Part shown: positions 7,938-17,250 of the stretch, piece by piece
Layout: every line of letters begins with the position of its first letter
Numbering within the stretch: position 1 is the stretch's first letter
DNA from: a bacterium
Lineage (GTDB): Bacteria > Cyanobacteriota > Vampirovibrionia > Gastranaerophilales > Gastranaerophilaceae
Direction: 5' to 3'
Assembly (NCBI GenBank): GCA_017405375.1
Contig: JAFRAO010000016.1
Coordinates: 1 to 64,000, forward strand
Length of the DNA stretch: 64,000 nt
Translations under genes and position numbers: made by a program
Notes under the pieces: generated by a model
What the model saw: the letters and a program-made list of their open reading frames with translations, nothing else
Told to the model about the DNA's origin: nothing
Database searches by the model: none

Positions 7938-8136
7938 AGATGTTTCCTTTCTTTTCCCTTATAAATATTATTCCCAATATTTCATTTTTTATTCATTTTA
8001 TATAAAAAAAGTTTTTAATAAAATAAAAATAATTAAAATAAACATTTTAAAAATTAATCTTTAGTAGTATAATCAAGTATTAGTGCAAGTTTTAATTATT
8101 GAACTTAATAAATCTTAACAATTGAAATCAAAAAAT

Positions 8137-8161
8137 GAACATTTTTTCATGCAAATCGTTA
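8137..8161 (+). promoter_or_regulatory. Possible ECF-sigma promoter
   Basis: GAAC (8137-8140) and CGTT (8157-8160) are separated by 16 bases, the geometry of many ECF promoters (-35 GAAC, -10 CGT). It lies 22 bases before the anti-sigma start, so the operon may activate itself. The boxes are short and this is only a suggestion. Confidence 0.3.
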
Positions 8162-8182
8162 TGTAAGTGTAAAGGATAAAAT

Positions 8183-8548
8183 ATGAACAAAAAATGTACA
8201 GAATTTGAAAAATTGTATTTATTCAGAACCGAATCAGAATTGGCAGAACATGTTAAAGATTGTCCTGATTGCCAAGCTGAAATGGAAAAAATGAATAAGG
8301 TTTCTGAGTTAATACAAGAAGTTAAACCATATTACATAAAGCAAAGGAAAATTGCTTCAACCAGATTAAAAGTAGCATGCATATTATGTTTTGGGATGTT
8401 AACATGTTTATCGGTAACATATTTTACACAATTAGCAGGGCAAAATATGCAAGCAACATACTATACAACGGACTCGGTACAATATTCACAAACAACAAAT
8501 GAATATGGAATACCATTGGATAATTATGGACTAATTGCGGTAAATTAA
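8183..8548 (+). CDS. Zinc-finger anti-sigma factor
   Basis: A 121-aa single-pass membrane protein. The cytoplasmic part has H23-x3-C27-x2-C30, the ZAS zinc motif of anti-sigma factors that hold ECF sigma factors inactive. A membrane helix follows at about 62-84, then a short extracytoplasmic tail of about 37 residues that could sense the signal. AAAGGA precedes the ATG. The stop codon overlaps the start of the sigma gene (TAATG), so production is coupled. The gene order is unusual because the anti-sigma comes before the sigma. The family call rests on the motif, helix and partner, not on overall similarity. Confidence 0.78.
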   Translation: MNKKCTEFEKLYLFRTESELAEHVKDCPDCQAEMEKMNKVSELIQEVKPYYIKQRKIASTRLKVACILCFGMLTCLSVTYFTQLAGQNMQATYYTTDSVQYSQTTNEYGIPLDNYGLIAVN

Positions 8549-9045
8549 TGAATATAAAAGATATAATAGATAATAATAAAAATAATGTAAAAAAAGTTAT
8601 AAGATTAGTTTTAGGCGAAGAAAATGAAGATATAGAACAAGAAGTATATATCAAGGCTTGGCAGAAAAAAAATCAATATAACGAATGCGGAAAATTTACA
8701 GGCTGGATTGGGACAATCGCTAAAAATTTTTCAAAAGATTATGCAAAATCATCACAAAATAAAGTAAAAAAAATATCAACTTCAGATGAAGAAACAGTAA
8801 ATTCAATAAAAGACAAATCTGATAATCCGGAATCAGCTTTGTTAAGAAAAGAAAGACAAAAAAGAATAGTAAAAGCAATAAATTCACTAAAACCAAAATT
8901 TAAAGAAGTAATTATGATGTATGAAATAGATGGGTTAAGCTATGAATATATTGCACATGTTCTAAATTGTCCGATTGGCACAGTAAAATCAAGATTATTC
9001 AACGCAAAACAACAACTTGCGGAAATGTTGAAAGATATGATATAA
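8548..9045 (+). CDS. ECF-type RNA polymerase sigma factor
   Basis: A 165-aa sigma-70 family factor with only regions 2 and 4. Region 2 covers about residues 10-75, with the typical E-D-x-x-Q-E-V-Y-x-K-A-W core and the GWIGTIAKN segment. Region 4 covers about 110-160, with SYEYIAHVLNCPIGTVKSRL as the helix-turn-helix. It recruits polymerase to a stress regulon, and the gene after it, a Spy-like periplasmic protein, is the likely target. It is coupled to the anti-sigma gene upstream. The signal is unknown, though the neighbour suggests envelope or metal stress. Confidence 0.92.
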   Translation: MNIKDIIDNNKNNVKKVIRLVLGEENEDIEQEVYIKAWQKKNQYNECGKFTGWIGTIAKNFSKDYAKSSQNKVKKISTSDEETVNSIKDKSDNPESALLRKERQKRIVKAINSLKPKFKEVIMMYEIDGLSYEYIAHVLNCPIGTVKSRLFNAKQQLAEMLKDMI

Positions 9046-9060
9046 GAAAGGATAAAAATT

Positions 9061-9576
9061 ATGAAAAGAACTTTAATTTTAACAGCATTATTATTAATGA
9101 CAGCATCAACAGTATTAGCAGCAGACAACACCATTGCAGATAACAGTCAAAAATCTCAAAAGAATTGTGTACCTTGCAACGGAAAAATGATGCCTCCACC
9201 ACCAATGAAAGGTCATGGTAATTTTCAAAAAAACAAACCAAATTTTGAAAACAGATTGAATTTAACAGAAGCTCAAAAAACAAAATTGAAGAAGAACCAT
9301 GAAGACAGTAAACAAAAAATGGAACCGTTAATTAATCAATTAAGACAAAAAGAAGAAGCTAAAAGAGAAATAATTAAGAAATACGAAGAAAAAGATGCAG
9401 ATTTAATAAAATTGAATAAAGAAATAAAAGATTTGCGAGCTAAATGTGATGTTATTCGTGATGAAAACAGAAAATATTTTGAATCAATTTTAACAAAAGA
9501 ACAAAAAGCCGAACTTGAAAAAATGAAACAAGAACGAAAAGATTTTGAAAGTAATATCAAAAAACAAAAGAAATAG
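9061..9576 (+). CDS. Spy/CpxP-like periplasmic LTXXQ protein
   Basis: A 171-aa exported protein. It has a signal peptide of about 20 residues ending VLA-AD, then a Pro/Met/Cys-containing stretch, then a long helical region with two LTxxQ motifs (LTEAQ near 75 and LTKEQ near 144). These are the hallmark of Spy and CpxP, periplasmic chaperones induced by envelope stress. The region between is very rich in K and E and probably forms a helical hairpin. CxxC at about 36-39 may bind metal or form a disulfide. It follows the ECF sigma gene after 15 bases with AGAAAGGA as ribosome site, so it belongs to the same operon. Confidence 0.85.
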   Translation: MKRTLILTALLLMTASTVLAADNTIADNSQKSQKNCVPCNGKMMPPPPMKGHGNFQKNKPNFENRLNLTEAQKTKLKKNHEDSKQKMEPLINQLRQKEEAKREIIKKYEEKDADLIKLNKEIKDLRAKCDVIRDENRKYFESILTKEQKAELEKMKQERKDFESNIKKQKK

Positions 9577-9585
9577 AAACAAAAT

Positions 9586-9624
9586 AAAAAAACAGAGATT
9601 GTATTATTACAATCTCTGTTTTTT
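9586..9624 (+). terminator. Strong intrinsic terminator after the ECF operon
   Basis: AAAAACAGAGATTGT pairs with ACAATCTCTGTTTTT around ATTATT, followed by more T. It ends the anti-sigma/sigma/Spy transcript. Confidence 0.92.
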
Positions 9625-9706
9625 CTAAGCTTAATTCAAAAGAATACAAGTTTTATAGGTGGTCATAACCTTAAAGTGTCAAGAACAATGTAGATAAGAT
9701 TAATTT

Positions 9707-11128
9707 CTATACAGTCTGCATATTTGCATTATTTTTCACAAATTCTATTGCCTGTTCTTTTGTTGTAATATTTCCGTTTAATTGTTCTTCGTGTAGCAAA
9801 TTTAATAAATCACCAAGCTCTTTCGACGGTTTCATCTTAACCAATGCCATAACTTCTTCGCCTGAAAGTAACTTTGGTAAAGGTTTTAGAGTTTCTCTTA
9901 CCCGTAAATAATAAGACAGAAGCTCTTGAAGCCCTGAAATATTTTTCTTTACCATTTCATCTGTTACAGCTTCACCGCGAGCTGAAAGTCTGTCTGACAT
10001 TGCCAAAATTATATTGTCTATAACGTTATTCTGCATTTTTCTTATATATCGCATTTTAACTTTATCGTTTAACCCTTCTGTTGCAATAATGTGTGAAGGA
10101 TAAATATGATATTTTATCATATCTGAAATGTATTCTGTTTGTTTTTTAGAGAATTTCAAGCCTCGTAATATTTTTAGGCTCATTTCGGCACCAATATATT
10201 CGTGTTTAATAAATCTGTGCCTTCCTGTATCTTCTTCTATCGTCCAACAGGAAAATTTACCTATATCATGCATAAATCCTGCAAGTTTTAAGTATGCAAG
10301 ACGTCTAAATGCACCAAAATCAATAGAATTTAAATGCTCTTTTACATCTTTATTTGCTATTTTATAAAAATTTTCTATCTGCCTTACTGTTTCAATAGAA
10401 TGTCCAATTAGCGGTAAATGGTGATGTGAATTCGGTGTAACTTTCTTTACATCTGAAAATATCGGTAAAATTTCGCACAAAAGGCCGCATTCATCTAAAT
10501 TTTTTAATGCTTTAACCGTATAATTAGCATCAAAAAGTTTCATTAATTCATAATTAACCCGCTCTTTTGCAGGATTATTGATTAATATACAATGTTTTTT
10601 TACTATCTTTTTTAAATCATCACTTATATCAAAACCCGTAACAGCCTGAAATCTAAATATTCTAAGCAACCTTAAAGGGTCATCAATTAAATTTTGTTCA
10701 TTAATAATGTTTATTTTTTCATTTTGTAAATCATCAAAACCGCCAAATAAATCAACAAACTTGTTATCAGATAAGTCAAACGCTATTGCATTCATCTTTA
10801 AATCCCGACGTGCTAAATCTTTTTCGATACTGTTTTCAATAGGATTTGTTATGTCTATGCAATTAATCTTATCTCTTAGAACAAGTCTATATATTTTATT
10901 TTCTTCATCGAGCGGAATGAAAGTTGCATCTAATTTTTCGGCTAAATTTTTTGCAAATATTTTTGCATCTTCATCTGCAACAATAATATCTTTATCAAAA
11001 TTATCTTTACCTAAACAAAAATCTCTGATGACACCACCTACAAGCAAAACTCTGGTTTTACAGGCAAATTCACGAATTTTTTGTATTAATTCATCATTTT
11101 GAATTTTATTGAATATTTGAGAATTCAT
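9707..11128 (-). CDS. cca: CCA tRNA nucleotidyltransferase / poly(A) polymerase family with HD domain
   Basis: A 473-aa class II nucleotidyltransferase that adds or repairs the CCA end of tRNAs, or part of it. The head has LLVGGVIRD and the catalytic D-x-D (FDKDIIVAD). RRDLKMNAIAFD and DDPLRLLRIFRF are the standard nucleotide-binding and neck motifs. A phosphohydrolase-type HD segment (GFMHDIGK) lies near residue 290. I start at the ATG at 11128, which overlaps rsmE by 23 bases. A TTG five codons upstream is possible but has no spacing for a ribosome site. The tRNA gene in this window lacks encoded CCA, so such an enzyme is needed. CCA-adding, A-adding and poly(A) activities cannot be told apart by eye. 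Confidence 0.88.
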   Translation of the reverse strand: MNSQIFNKIQNDELIQKIREFACKTRVLLVGGVIRDFCLGKDNFDKDIIVADEDAKIFAKNLAEKLDATFIPLDEENKIYRLVLRDKINCIDITNPIENSIEKDLARRDLKMNAIAFDLSDNKFVDLFGGFDDLQNEKINIINEQNLIDDPLRLLRIFRFQAVTGFDISDDLKKIVKKHCILINNPAKERVNYELMKLFDANYTVKALKNLDECGLLCEILPIFSDVKKVTPNSHHHLPLIGHSIETVRQIENFYKIANKDVKEHLNSIDFGAFRRLAYLKLAGFMHDIGKFSCWTIEEDTGRHRFIKHEYIGAEMSLKILRGLKFSKKQTEYISDMIKYHIYPSHIIATEGLNDKVKMRYIRKMQNNVIDNIILAMSDRLSARGEAVTDEMVKKNISGLQELLSYYLRVRETLKPLPKLLSGEEVMALVKMKPSKELGDLLNLLHEEQLNGNITTKEQAIEFVKNNANMQTV

Positions 11129-11846
11129 ATATAATATTTCCAAGTCCTACAATTACTGCTGTTTCTGCCTTTAAAATTAAATCTCCAAGTGTCAACATTA
11201 TAATATCACTTTTTTCAAACAATTCAAACTCACGCTTTGAAAATCCACCCTCTGGTCCTATTATAACTAAAACATTTTCATCTTTTTTTATCGGATTTTC
11301 TTTTGCAAATTCTTTTAATGTTTTCTTGTAATCCCTTTCACAAAATGCAATTACTTTATCAAAAAATTTATTTTTTATAACATCTTCCAATTTTGTTAAA
11401 TCAAAACATCGTGGAATGTCCGCTCTTTCGCATTGCTTTGAAGCCTCATACATAATTTTTTGCCACTTTGGAATTTTCTTTTCAATTACATTTTTTGCAA
11501 CAGAACAATTATCAGTTATAATAGGATAAATCCCCCTTACTCCCAGTTCAGTTGCCTTTTCAACAACTAAAGTCTGAAAATCACTCCTTAATGGCGATTG
11601 AGCCAAGTATAGATTAAATTTTAAACTATTCTCTGACGGATATTTTTTTTCAATTTGAACTTTTATATCCGATTTTGTAATTTCAACGATTTTACCTTCA
11701 ATTTTTATTTTGTTTTCATTAACCATCAAAATTTTTTCGCCAATTTTTGCACGCAAAGACCTTGCTATATGTTGATAATTTTCTTTATCATCAATTATAA
11801 CAAGGTCATCTGTAATATTATCGTTTTTAATAAAAAAATGCGGCAT
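11106..11846 (-). CDS. rsmE: 16S rRNA (uracil-1498-N3)-methyltransferase RsmE
   Basis: A 246-aa SPOUT-fold enzyme that methylates U1498 of 16S rRNA with SAM. The knot motifs VIIGPEGGFSKRE and LTLGDLILKAETA are clear; the second differs slightly from the common LGxRILRxETA. The N-terminal RNA-binding part begins MPHFFI, as in other RsmE, so I start at the ATG at 11846, one base after the stop of the pentapeptide gene. A longer start would overlap that gene. It sits in a minus-strand operon with the response regulator and pentapeptide genes above and cca below. Confidence 0.92.
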   Translation of the reverse strand: MPHFFIKNDNITDDLVIIDDKENYQHIARSLRAKIGEKILMVNENKIKIEGKIVEITKSDIKVQIEKKYPSENSLKFNLYLAQSPLRSDFQTLVVEKATELGVRGIYPIITDNCSVAKNVIEKKIPKWQKIMYEASKQCERADIPRCFDLTKLEDVIKNKFFDKVIAFCERDYKKTLKEFAKENPIKKDENVLVIIGPEGGFSKREFELFEKSDIIMLTLGDLILKAETAVIVGLGNIIYEFSNIQ

Positions 11847-11847
11847 A

Positions 11848-12378
11848 TTAATAATCTGATGGAACTGAGTCTTCATCGTCTTTTAGAGAAGACAAATCAT
11901 CATTATACGTTGAATCAAAATTTTCAGGCAGCAAGTCTGAATCAGGCCATACTGTTTCGCTATCGAATCTGCATGCACCCATATTTATTGATGCTGAAAA
12001 ATCAGAATTAGACAAATCACTTTCTTCAAAAATACAACCTGCTACATCTGCATCATTAAATGTGCAATAGTTTACTACCGCATAAGAAAAATCTACACTT
12101 GGTAATAAAGCATCAGTAAAATCACATTCTACTAAATTTGCTCTCGTAAAATCAACCGAAGTTAAATCGCAATTATTGAAATTTACTTCTGTTAAATTTG
12201 AATCGGCAAAAGAACTTGAATTCAAGTCAACATTTGAAAAATCAACTTCATTTAATACTACATTTGAAAAATCAACTTCGCTTAAATCAATATCATCTCT
12301 ATCTTTTTTCCAAGAATTGAATGTTTCCGGATTCTCTTGAACTAATTTTATTAACTCATCTTTTGTGTATTCGCTCAT
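11848..12378 (-). CDS. Pentapeptide-repeat protein
   Basis: A 176-aa protein with about 20 tandem A(D/N)Lxx-type pentapeptides (for example VDFSN, VDLNS, VNFNN, CDLTS) from residue 30 to 150, which fold as a right-handed quadrilateral beta helix. The N-terminal 28 residues are a short helical cap (TKDELIKLVQENPETF) and the C-terminus is acidic (DDEDSVPSDY). Such proteins are abundant in cyanobacteria, and most have no known role; a few mimic DNA and protect gyrase. Nothing here shows a DNA-mimic function. It lies between a response regulator (16 bases upstream) and rsmE. Confidence 0.88.
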   Translation of the reverse strand: MSEYTKDELIKLVQENPETFNSWKKDRDDIDLSEVDFSNVVLNEVDFSNVDLNSSSFADSNLTEVNFNNCDLTSVDFTRANLVECDFTDALLPSVDFSYAVVNYCTFNDADVAGCIFEESDLSNSDFSASINMGACRFDSETVWPDSDLLPENFDSTYNDDLSSLKDDEDSVPSDY

Positions 12379-12394
12379 TCGTGTCTCCTATATA

Positions 12395-13024
12395 TTATTG
12401 TGTAATCAGATTCATTTGCATTCCCAAAAGAACAGCTTGTGTTCTGTTTGTTACTTTTAATTTTTTAAAAATACTATTCATATGAGTTTTAACCGTAACT
12501 TCTTTTAAGAATAATTTTTCCGCTATATCGTGGTTACTTGCGCCTTTTGCAACCAAAGCCAATACCTCTTTTTCACGTTGTGTCAATGCTTCAACTTGCT
12601 CAGTTGAACCAAATGATATATCAACATTTTTTATTGTTTTTTTATTCCAATTTGAACGTCTTAAAACTGCTTCAATTCTTGCTAAAAGATTTGGCAGTAC
12701 AAACGGTTTTACAACATAATCGTCAGCACCTATCTTTAGTCCGGAAACTATTTTCTGTTCCTCACTAACTGCAGTTATCATAATTACAGGAATCATTTTT
12801 ATTTTTTCATTATTTCTGATAACTTTTAATGTATCCCAACCATTCATATTCGGCATCATAACGTCTAACAAAACTAAATCTACTTTTTCCGATTCTTTAG
12901 ATAAAATTTTTAAAGCCTGAATACCATCAACTGCCGTAACTACATCGTAACCATACATAGGAAGAACTTCTTCCAAATATTTCGGATTATCATCTACTAT
13001 CAAAATTCTAGCTATTTCTGACAT
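12395..13024 (-). CDS. Response regulator, REC + LuxR-type helix-turn-helix
   Basis: A 209-aa transcription factor. The receiver (1-125) has D11-D12, phospho-acceptor D54 (LLDVMMP), T84 and K106 (VVKPF), all intact. The LuxR/NarL DNA-binding domain (143-207) has LTQREKEVLALVAKGASNHD and the EVTVKTHMNSIFKKL recognition region. No histidine kinase gene is adjacent, so it is an orphan in this window. The HD-GYP/GAF and TPR genes start about 100 bases upstream on the same strand. Its targets are unknown. It is probably co-transcribed with the pentapeptide, rsmE and cca genes. Confidence 0.92.
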   Translation of the reverse strand: MSEIARILIVDDNPKYLEEVLPMYGYDVVTAVDGIQALKILSKESEKVDLVLLDVMMPNMNGWDTLKVIRNNEKIKMIPVIMITAVSEEQKIVSGLKIGADDYVVKPFVLPNLLARIEAVLRRSNWNKKTIKNVDISFGSTEQVEALTQREKEVLALVAKGASNHDIAEKLFLKEVTVKTHMNSIFKKLKVTNRTQAVLLGMQMNLITQ

Positions 13025-13128
13025 TTTACCTCGTCTGTATAAATTTTATCTTTCTCATATATCTTATTGTTTGAAGTTTATCATTAATTTGTTATTTTAG
13101 CAAGATGTTTTATGTACTTTTTTGTCTG

Positions 13129-14676
13129 CTATATCTTTAATTCTTTTTTAACTTCTGTAAATTTTGGGTTTAATTGTAAGCATTTTTGAAAATACAATTC
13201 CGCTATTTGAGTATCGTTTTTATATTTATATATCAATCCTTGATAATAATAATATCTATAATCATTTTTGTCTATATAATATACGGATGATAAATAATCA
13301 TGTGCGACCCCAAAATTATTTTTTTTGATTTCATTATTTGCCAATTCTAACCAAGCATTAGTATATTTTATGTTGATTCCGAGTGCTTTCTTTAAATTGT
13401 TTTCCGTATCTAATTTTCCAACGGTTGCTATACTATAATAGCCTTCATCAGAAATTTTTGATGATTTGTTCAAATTTTCATATATTTCATTTGACTTTTT
13501 AATATCATTTTTCTTACTATAAACTTCCGCAATTTTTATTTGAGATTCAAAATTTAATGTTTTATCCTTTTTTGATATTTCAAAATCTTTTAATGCTTCA
13601 TCATAATTTCCGTTTCTATAATTTAATTTTCCGCTTATCATTCTCGATTCAGCTAAATATTTATTCTTCTTTATTGCTTTTTGTGCATAATCCTTTGCTC
13701 TATCATAATCATTCATCGTGAAATATACTTTACTCAATAATGCATTTATTTTAGCATTGTTTGATTTATTTTTACCTAAAGCATTTTGCAAAGCTCTTAT
13801 AGATTTGTTGTATTCGGCCTGATAAAAATAATAGTAACCTAAATGATAATTTTTTAACCAATCCTTTTGCGCATTTTTATACAAAACATATTGTTCTATG
13901 GAATTTATACGTCTTTTAAATTCTGTAACCGATATATTTTGTTTCTTTAAATTTTCAACAACTTTTAATGCTGAATTAGGATTAGAACCATCTGCTAAAA
14001 TTTGTGCTTGTAATATTTTATAGTTCACATTATCCTGATTTTTCGAAACTGCATTATTTATATATTGTTTTGCTAAATTATTATTATTGGATTTGTAAGC
14101 TGCCAAAGCCAACATATAGTTTGCATAATCGGAATTCTTTAATAAATCCTTTTGTTTTAATAAATCGTCTAAAGACTCTTTAGATTGGTCATTATAAATT
14201 ATATTTGCATACATTTCAGCTAAATATATTTCATTTTTGGGTGTTAATTCTTTTGACGGATAAAAAAATTTTTTTAAATCCTCAGAGTGTTTTGATACAA
14301 TTTCTTTATCAGACATTTTTTTTATTGCTAATTCTGACAAATCAAAAAAACCGTATTCCGCAAATTTATTTGCCATCAAAACATAACCAAAATCGTTAAT
14401 TTTTGCACTGTTTAAAATATTTTTAAATTCATCATATGCAACTTCTATATTACTTTGTTTAAATTTGTCAACTGCATTTTGGAAATCGTCCATAGCACTT
14501 ATTTGCAAAGATAAAATATTTGATTCGTTGATAAATTCTTCGAAATTTAAAGAATTATCAATTATACCGGTTGAAAGATTTTCTGTTGTTTCTGTTTTTG
14601 AATCTTCTACAGCAAAAGAACTTTGTTGAATGAGAAAAAATATGAAGATTAAAGATAATAAATACTTTTTAAGCAT
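13129..14676 (-). CDS. Exported TPR-repeat protein
   Basis: A 515-aa protein with a signal peptide (residues 1-22, ending SSFA). The rest is almost entirely helical with tetratricopeptide-like repeats. They are clearest at 270-410 (the YYFYQAEYNKSIRALQNAL, ARDYAQKAI and ALKDFEIS-type units) and again near the C-terminus (DTQIAELYFQKCLQLNP). It probably acts outside the cytoplasmic membrane as a scaffold for protein-protein contacts. Its start overlaps the end of the GAF/HD-GYP gene by 8 bases, so the two are coupled. No enzymatic motif is seen. Confidence 0.85.
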   Translation of the reverse strand: MLKKYLLSLIFIFFLIQQSSFAVEDSKTETTENLSTGIIDNSLNFEEFINESNILSLQISAMDDFQNAVDKFKQSNIEVAYDEFKNILNSAKINDFGYVLMANKFAEYGFFDLSELAIKKMSDKEIVSKHSEDLKKFFYPSKELTPKNEIYLAEMYANIIYNDQSKESLDDLLKQKDLLKNSDYANYMLALAAYKSNNNNLAKQYINNAVSKNQDNVNYKILQAQILADGSNPNSALKVVENLKKQNISVTEFKRRINSIEQYVLYKNAQKDWLKNYHLGYYYFYQAEYNKSIRALQNALGKNKSNNAKINALLSKVYFTMNDYDRAKDYAQKAIKKNKYLAESRMISGKLNYRNGNYDEALKDFEISKKDKTLNFESQIKIAEVYSKKNDIKKSNEIYENLNKSSKISDEGYYSIATVGKLDTENNLKKALGINIKYTNAWLELANNEIKKNNFGVAHDYLSSVYYIDKNDYRYYYYQGLIYKYKNDTQIAELYFQKCLQLNPKFTEVKKELKI

Positions 14677-16420
14677 TTTCAGTATCCTCTGTTATTTCGT
14701 ATCCATAATAATACATATTAAACATACTTACGAAATTTTGTTGAGTATTGTCTAATGTATCAGGATCTAAATTTAATATATCATACAAATCTTTCATTGT
14801 ATAATTTGACAAAAATTGCTTATCAGATTCTTTTAAATCAAGATGGTTTTCAGTCAAAAAGACCTCAATAATATCATCACAATGTAAATTCATAAATATA
14901 TTAACAAGTTTTGTATCAAAATGTGTTCCGCTGTCTTGAATTAATATATTCATAACTTTAATTATAGGCATTTTATCGCGATAGTGCCTTTTTGAAGTAA
15001 TTGCATCAAAGACATCAGCAACAGCCAAAATTCTTCCGCCTAAAGGAATATCCTCGCCTGATAAATTTCTGTAATAACCTGTGCCATCCACTTTTTCATG
15101 ATGAGAACAAGCAATTTCCGTAACTTTTTTAAAATCATCAGACATATGTATTCTTTGTAGAATGTCATGCGTGATTTCTACATGGGATTGAATATGTTCA
15201 TATTCTTCAGGTGTTAATCTTCCTTCCTTTTGTAATACTGCATCACGTATTCCGATTTTACCGATATCATGCAAAATAGCAGCTTTTTCAATTATATTAA
15301 TTTCACTATCATTCAAACCCATAGATTTCGCGATTAAGGAAGAATACATTTTCACTCTTAATGAATGACCTGCTGTAATCTTATCTCTCGCATCTATTGA
15401 GGCTGCAAGTGTTTCTATAAAACTGTCAAATACTATTTTTTGCTCTTCTAACATCTTTTGTTGGGTTTTAAATAATTGAGCATTTTCCAACGCAATACCC
15501 GCAGATGAACCGATTGCAACCATCAAATCTTCGTCTAAATCTGAAAAACAACCTTCCAGTTTGTTTAAAACTTGAAATGCACCTATTATTTTCTGTTGCA
15601 GGTTTTTAATAGGCATACAAAGTATTGTTTTTGTTTTATATCCGGTTTTATTATCTATTTCAGGATTGAATCTTGGGTCATTATAAGCATCTTTTATGTT
15701 TATTGTTTCTCCTGTTTTAAAACAGTGTCCGGCTAAACCCTTATCCGCAGGGAATCTTATCTCTGCATCCTCGCCTAATGCGACTTTCGACCATAATTCA
15801 TTTGTTTCTTCATCATAAAGAAAAACAGTACATCTGTCTGCTTGAATCGCTTCTTTTGTTTCTTCTGCTATTGTTTTTATTAATTGGTCAATGTTTGTTT
15901 CTGCAGAAATTGATTGACTGATTTTTACCAGCGCAACTAAAGGGTCTCCTTTGTTTGATAATAAACCGTTTGAAATAGACTGAATTTCGGTTAAATTAAA
16001 ATTTATAACATCCAAAAGATTTAATTCGTCAGATTTGAAAGCCAAGTTTTTCGCTGTTTCAAATGCTAAACGTGCTAACTCATAGTTTTTATCAGCTTTA
16101 TATAAAAAACCAAAAGCAAATTCTACAAAAACGCGTACAGTCTTGTCATTTAAATATATAGCAAGATATTTTGCATCATTAGCTAATGAAAGTGCTTTTT
16201 CATAGTTCGATTTGTCTTTGATATATAAAAGTAAACTTTTTAATGCTAAACAAAGAGAAAAAAGCCGACTTTCTTTGTTTTCTTGTAATATCGACAGAGC
16301 TTCAGTTAATAAATTTTCGCTCATTGAATAATTATTTTTCTTAAATTCATTTATTGCGCTTTTTGTTAAGTCTTCCGCGTAAACTAAATCTTTTAATTTT
16401 ATTTCTTCCGTAATATCCAT
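14669..16420 (-). CDS. TPR-GAF-HD-GYP signalling protein (GYY variant)
   Basis: A 583-aa cytoplasmic protein. Residues 1-150 are TPR-like helices, about 165-325 a GAF sensor domain (SAETNIDQLIKTIAEET onward), and about 335-525 an HD-GYP domain. HD-GYP proteins hydrolyse cyclic di-GMP. The HDIGK metal motif, the HHEKVDGTGY region and DVFDAITSKRHYRD are present, but the proline of GYP is Tyr (GYYRNL), and the H-P-x-x-G position reads HVEIT. Activity is therefore likely but not certain. It is coupled to the exported TPR gene. The promoter region (16421-16499) is shared with the divergent glycosyltransferase and contains ATTGTACAAT, which can serve as a -10 box both ways. Confidence 0.9.
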   Translation of the reverse strand: MDITEEIKLKDLVYAEDLTKSAINEFKKNNYSMSENLLTEALSILQENKESRLFSLCLALKSLLLYIKDKSNYEKALSLANDAKYLAIYLNDKTVRVFVEFAFGFLYKADKNYELARLAFETAKNLAFKSDELNLLDVINFNLTEIQSISNGLLSNKGDPLVALVKISQSISAETNIDQLIKTIAEETKEAIQADRCTVFLYDEETNELWSKVALGEDAEIRFPADKGLAGHCFKTGETINIKDAYNDPRFNPEIDNKTGYKTKTILCMPIKNLQQKIIGAFQVLNKLEGCFSDLDEDLMVAIGSSAGIALENAQLFKTQQKMLEEQKIVFDSFIETLAASIDARDKITAGHSLRVKMYSSLIAKSMGLNDSEINIIEKAAILHDIGKIGIRDAVLQKEGRLTPEEYEHIQSHVEITHDILQRIHMSDDFKKVTEIACSHHEKVDGTGYYRNLSGEDIPLGGRILAVADVFDAITSKRHYRDKMPIIKVMNILIQDSGTHFDTKLVNIFMNLHCDDIIEVFLTENHLDLKESDKQFLSNYTMKDLYDILNLDPDTLDNTQQNFVSMFNMYYYGYEITEDTENA

Positions 16421-16499
16421 ATTTTTACCTTTATTATTATCTCATTTTATTGTACAATATTTACGCAAATATTTCAAAATTTTTTTTATAGGAAACATT

Positions 16500-17186
16500 A
16501 TGAAAAGAATTACAATATTAATTCCGGTCTATAACGAAGTAAATACACTGGAGAAAATTTTAAAAAAAGTTGAAAATACTGATTTTTGCGGACTTGAAAA
16601 AGAAATAATTTTAATTGATGATTGTTCAACTGACGGAACAAAAGAAATTTATAAAAGTTTACCATATAAAGTTTTATTTCACAATGTAAATAAAGGCAAA
16701 GGTGCCGCATTAAAAACAGGGTTTAAAGAAGCAACCGGAGATATTACAATAATTCAAGATGCAGATTTGGAATATGAACCGCAAGATTATAACGATTTGA
16801 TTAAATTAATTCTGGATGACAAAGCAGATGTAGTTTATGGCTCCAGATTAACCGGTGTAAAACCATCAAGAGCTTTTATGTTCCACCATTATGTAGGAAA
16901 CAAATTCCTTACTTTTATTACGAATTTACTATATTGCACAACATTAACCGATATGGAAACCTGTTACAAATGTTTTAGAACAGATTTTATAAAAGGAATA
17001 ACGATTCGTTCTGACAGATTTGATTTTGAACCCGAAATAACAGCCAAAATACTTAAAAAGGGCGCCAGATTGTATGAACTTCCTATATCTTATTACGGAA
17101 GAGAGTATAACGAAGGTAAGAAAATTACTTGGAAAGATGGCTTCTGCGCAATTTGGACACTAATTAAATACAGATTTGTCGATTAA
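16500..17186 (+). CDS. Family 2 glycosyltransferase (DPM1-like)
   Basis: A 228-aa GT-A fold enzyme without membrane helices. ITILIPVYNEVNTL starts the nucleotide-sugar fold, IDDCSTDGT follows, and QDADLEYEP contains the D-x-D metal site. Residue pattern and length match dolichol/undecaprenyl-phosphate sugar synthases that lack the membrane domain. It probably transfers a sugar from a nucleotide donor to a lipid or polymer acceptor. AGGA precedes the ATG. The next gene starts 64 bases later and may also concern surface polymers. Confidence 0.88.
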   Translation: MKRITILIPVYNEVNTLEKILKKVENTDFCGLEKEIILIDDCSTDGTKEIYKSLPYKVLFHNVNKGKGAALKTGFKEATGDITIIQDADLEYEPQDYNDLIKLILDDKADVVYGSRLTGVKPSRAFMFHHYVGNKFLTFITNLLYCTTLTDMETCYKCFRTDFIKGITIRSDRFDFEPEITAKILKKGARLYELPISYYGREYNEGKKITWKDGFCAIWTLIKYRFVD

Positions 17187-17250
17187 ATTTGAAATTTTAT
17201 TGTGTTTGTGTTAAATTTTTAACAACTTTTGTAAATATAACGTATATTGA

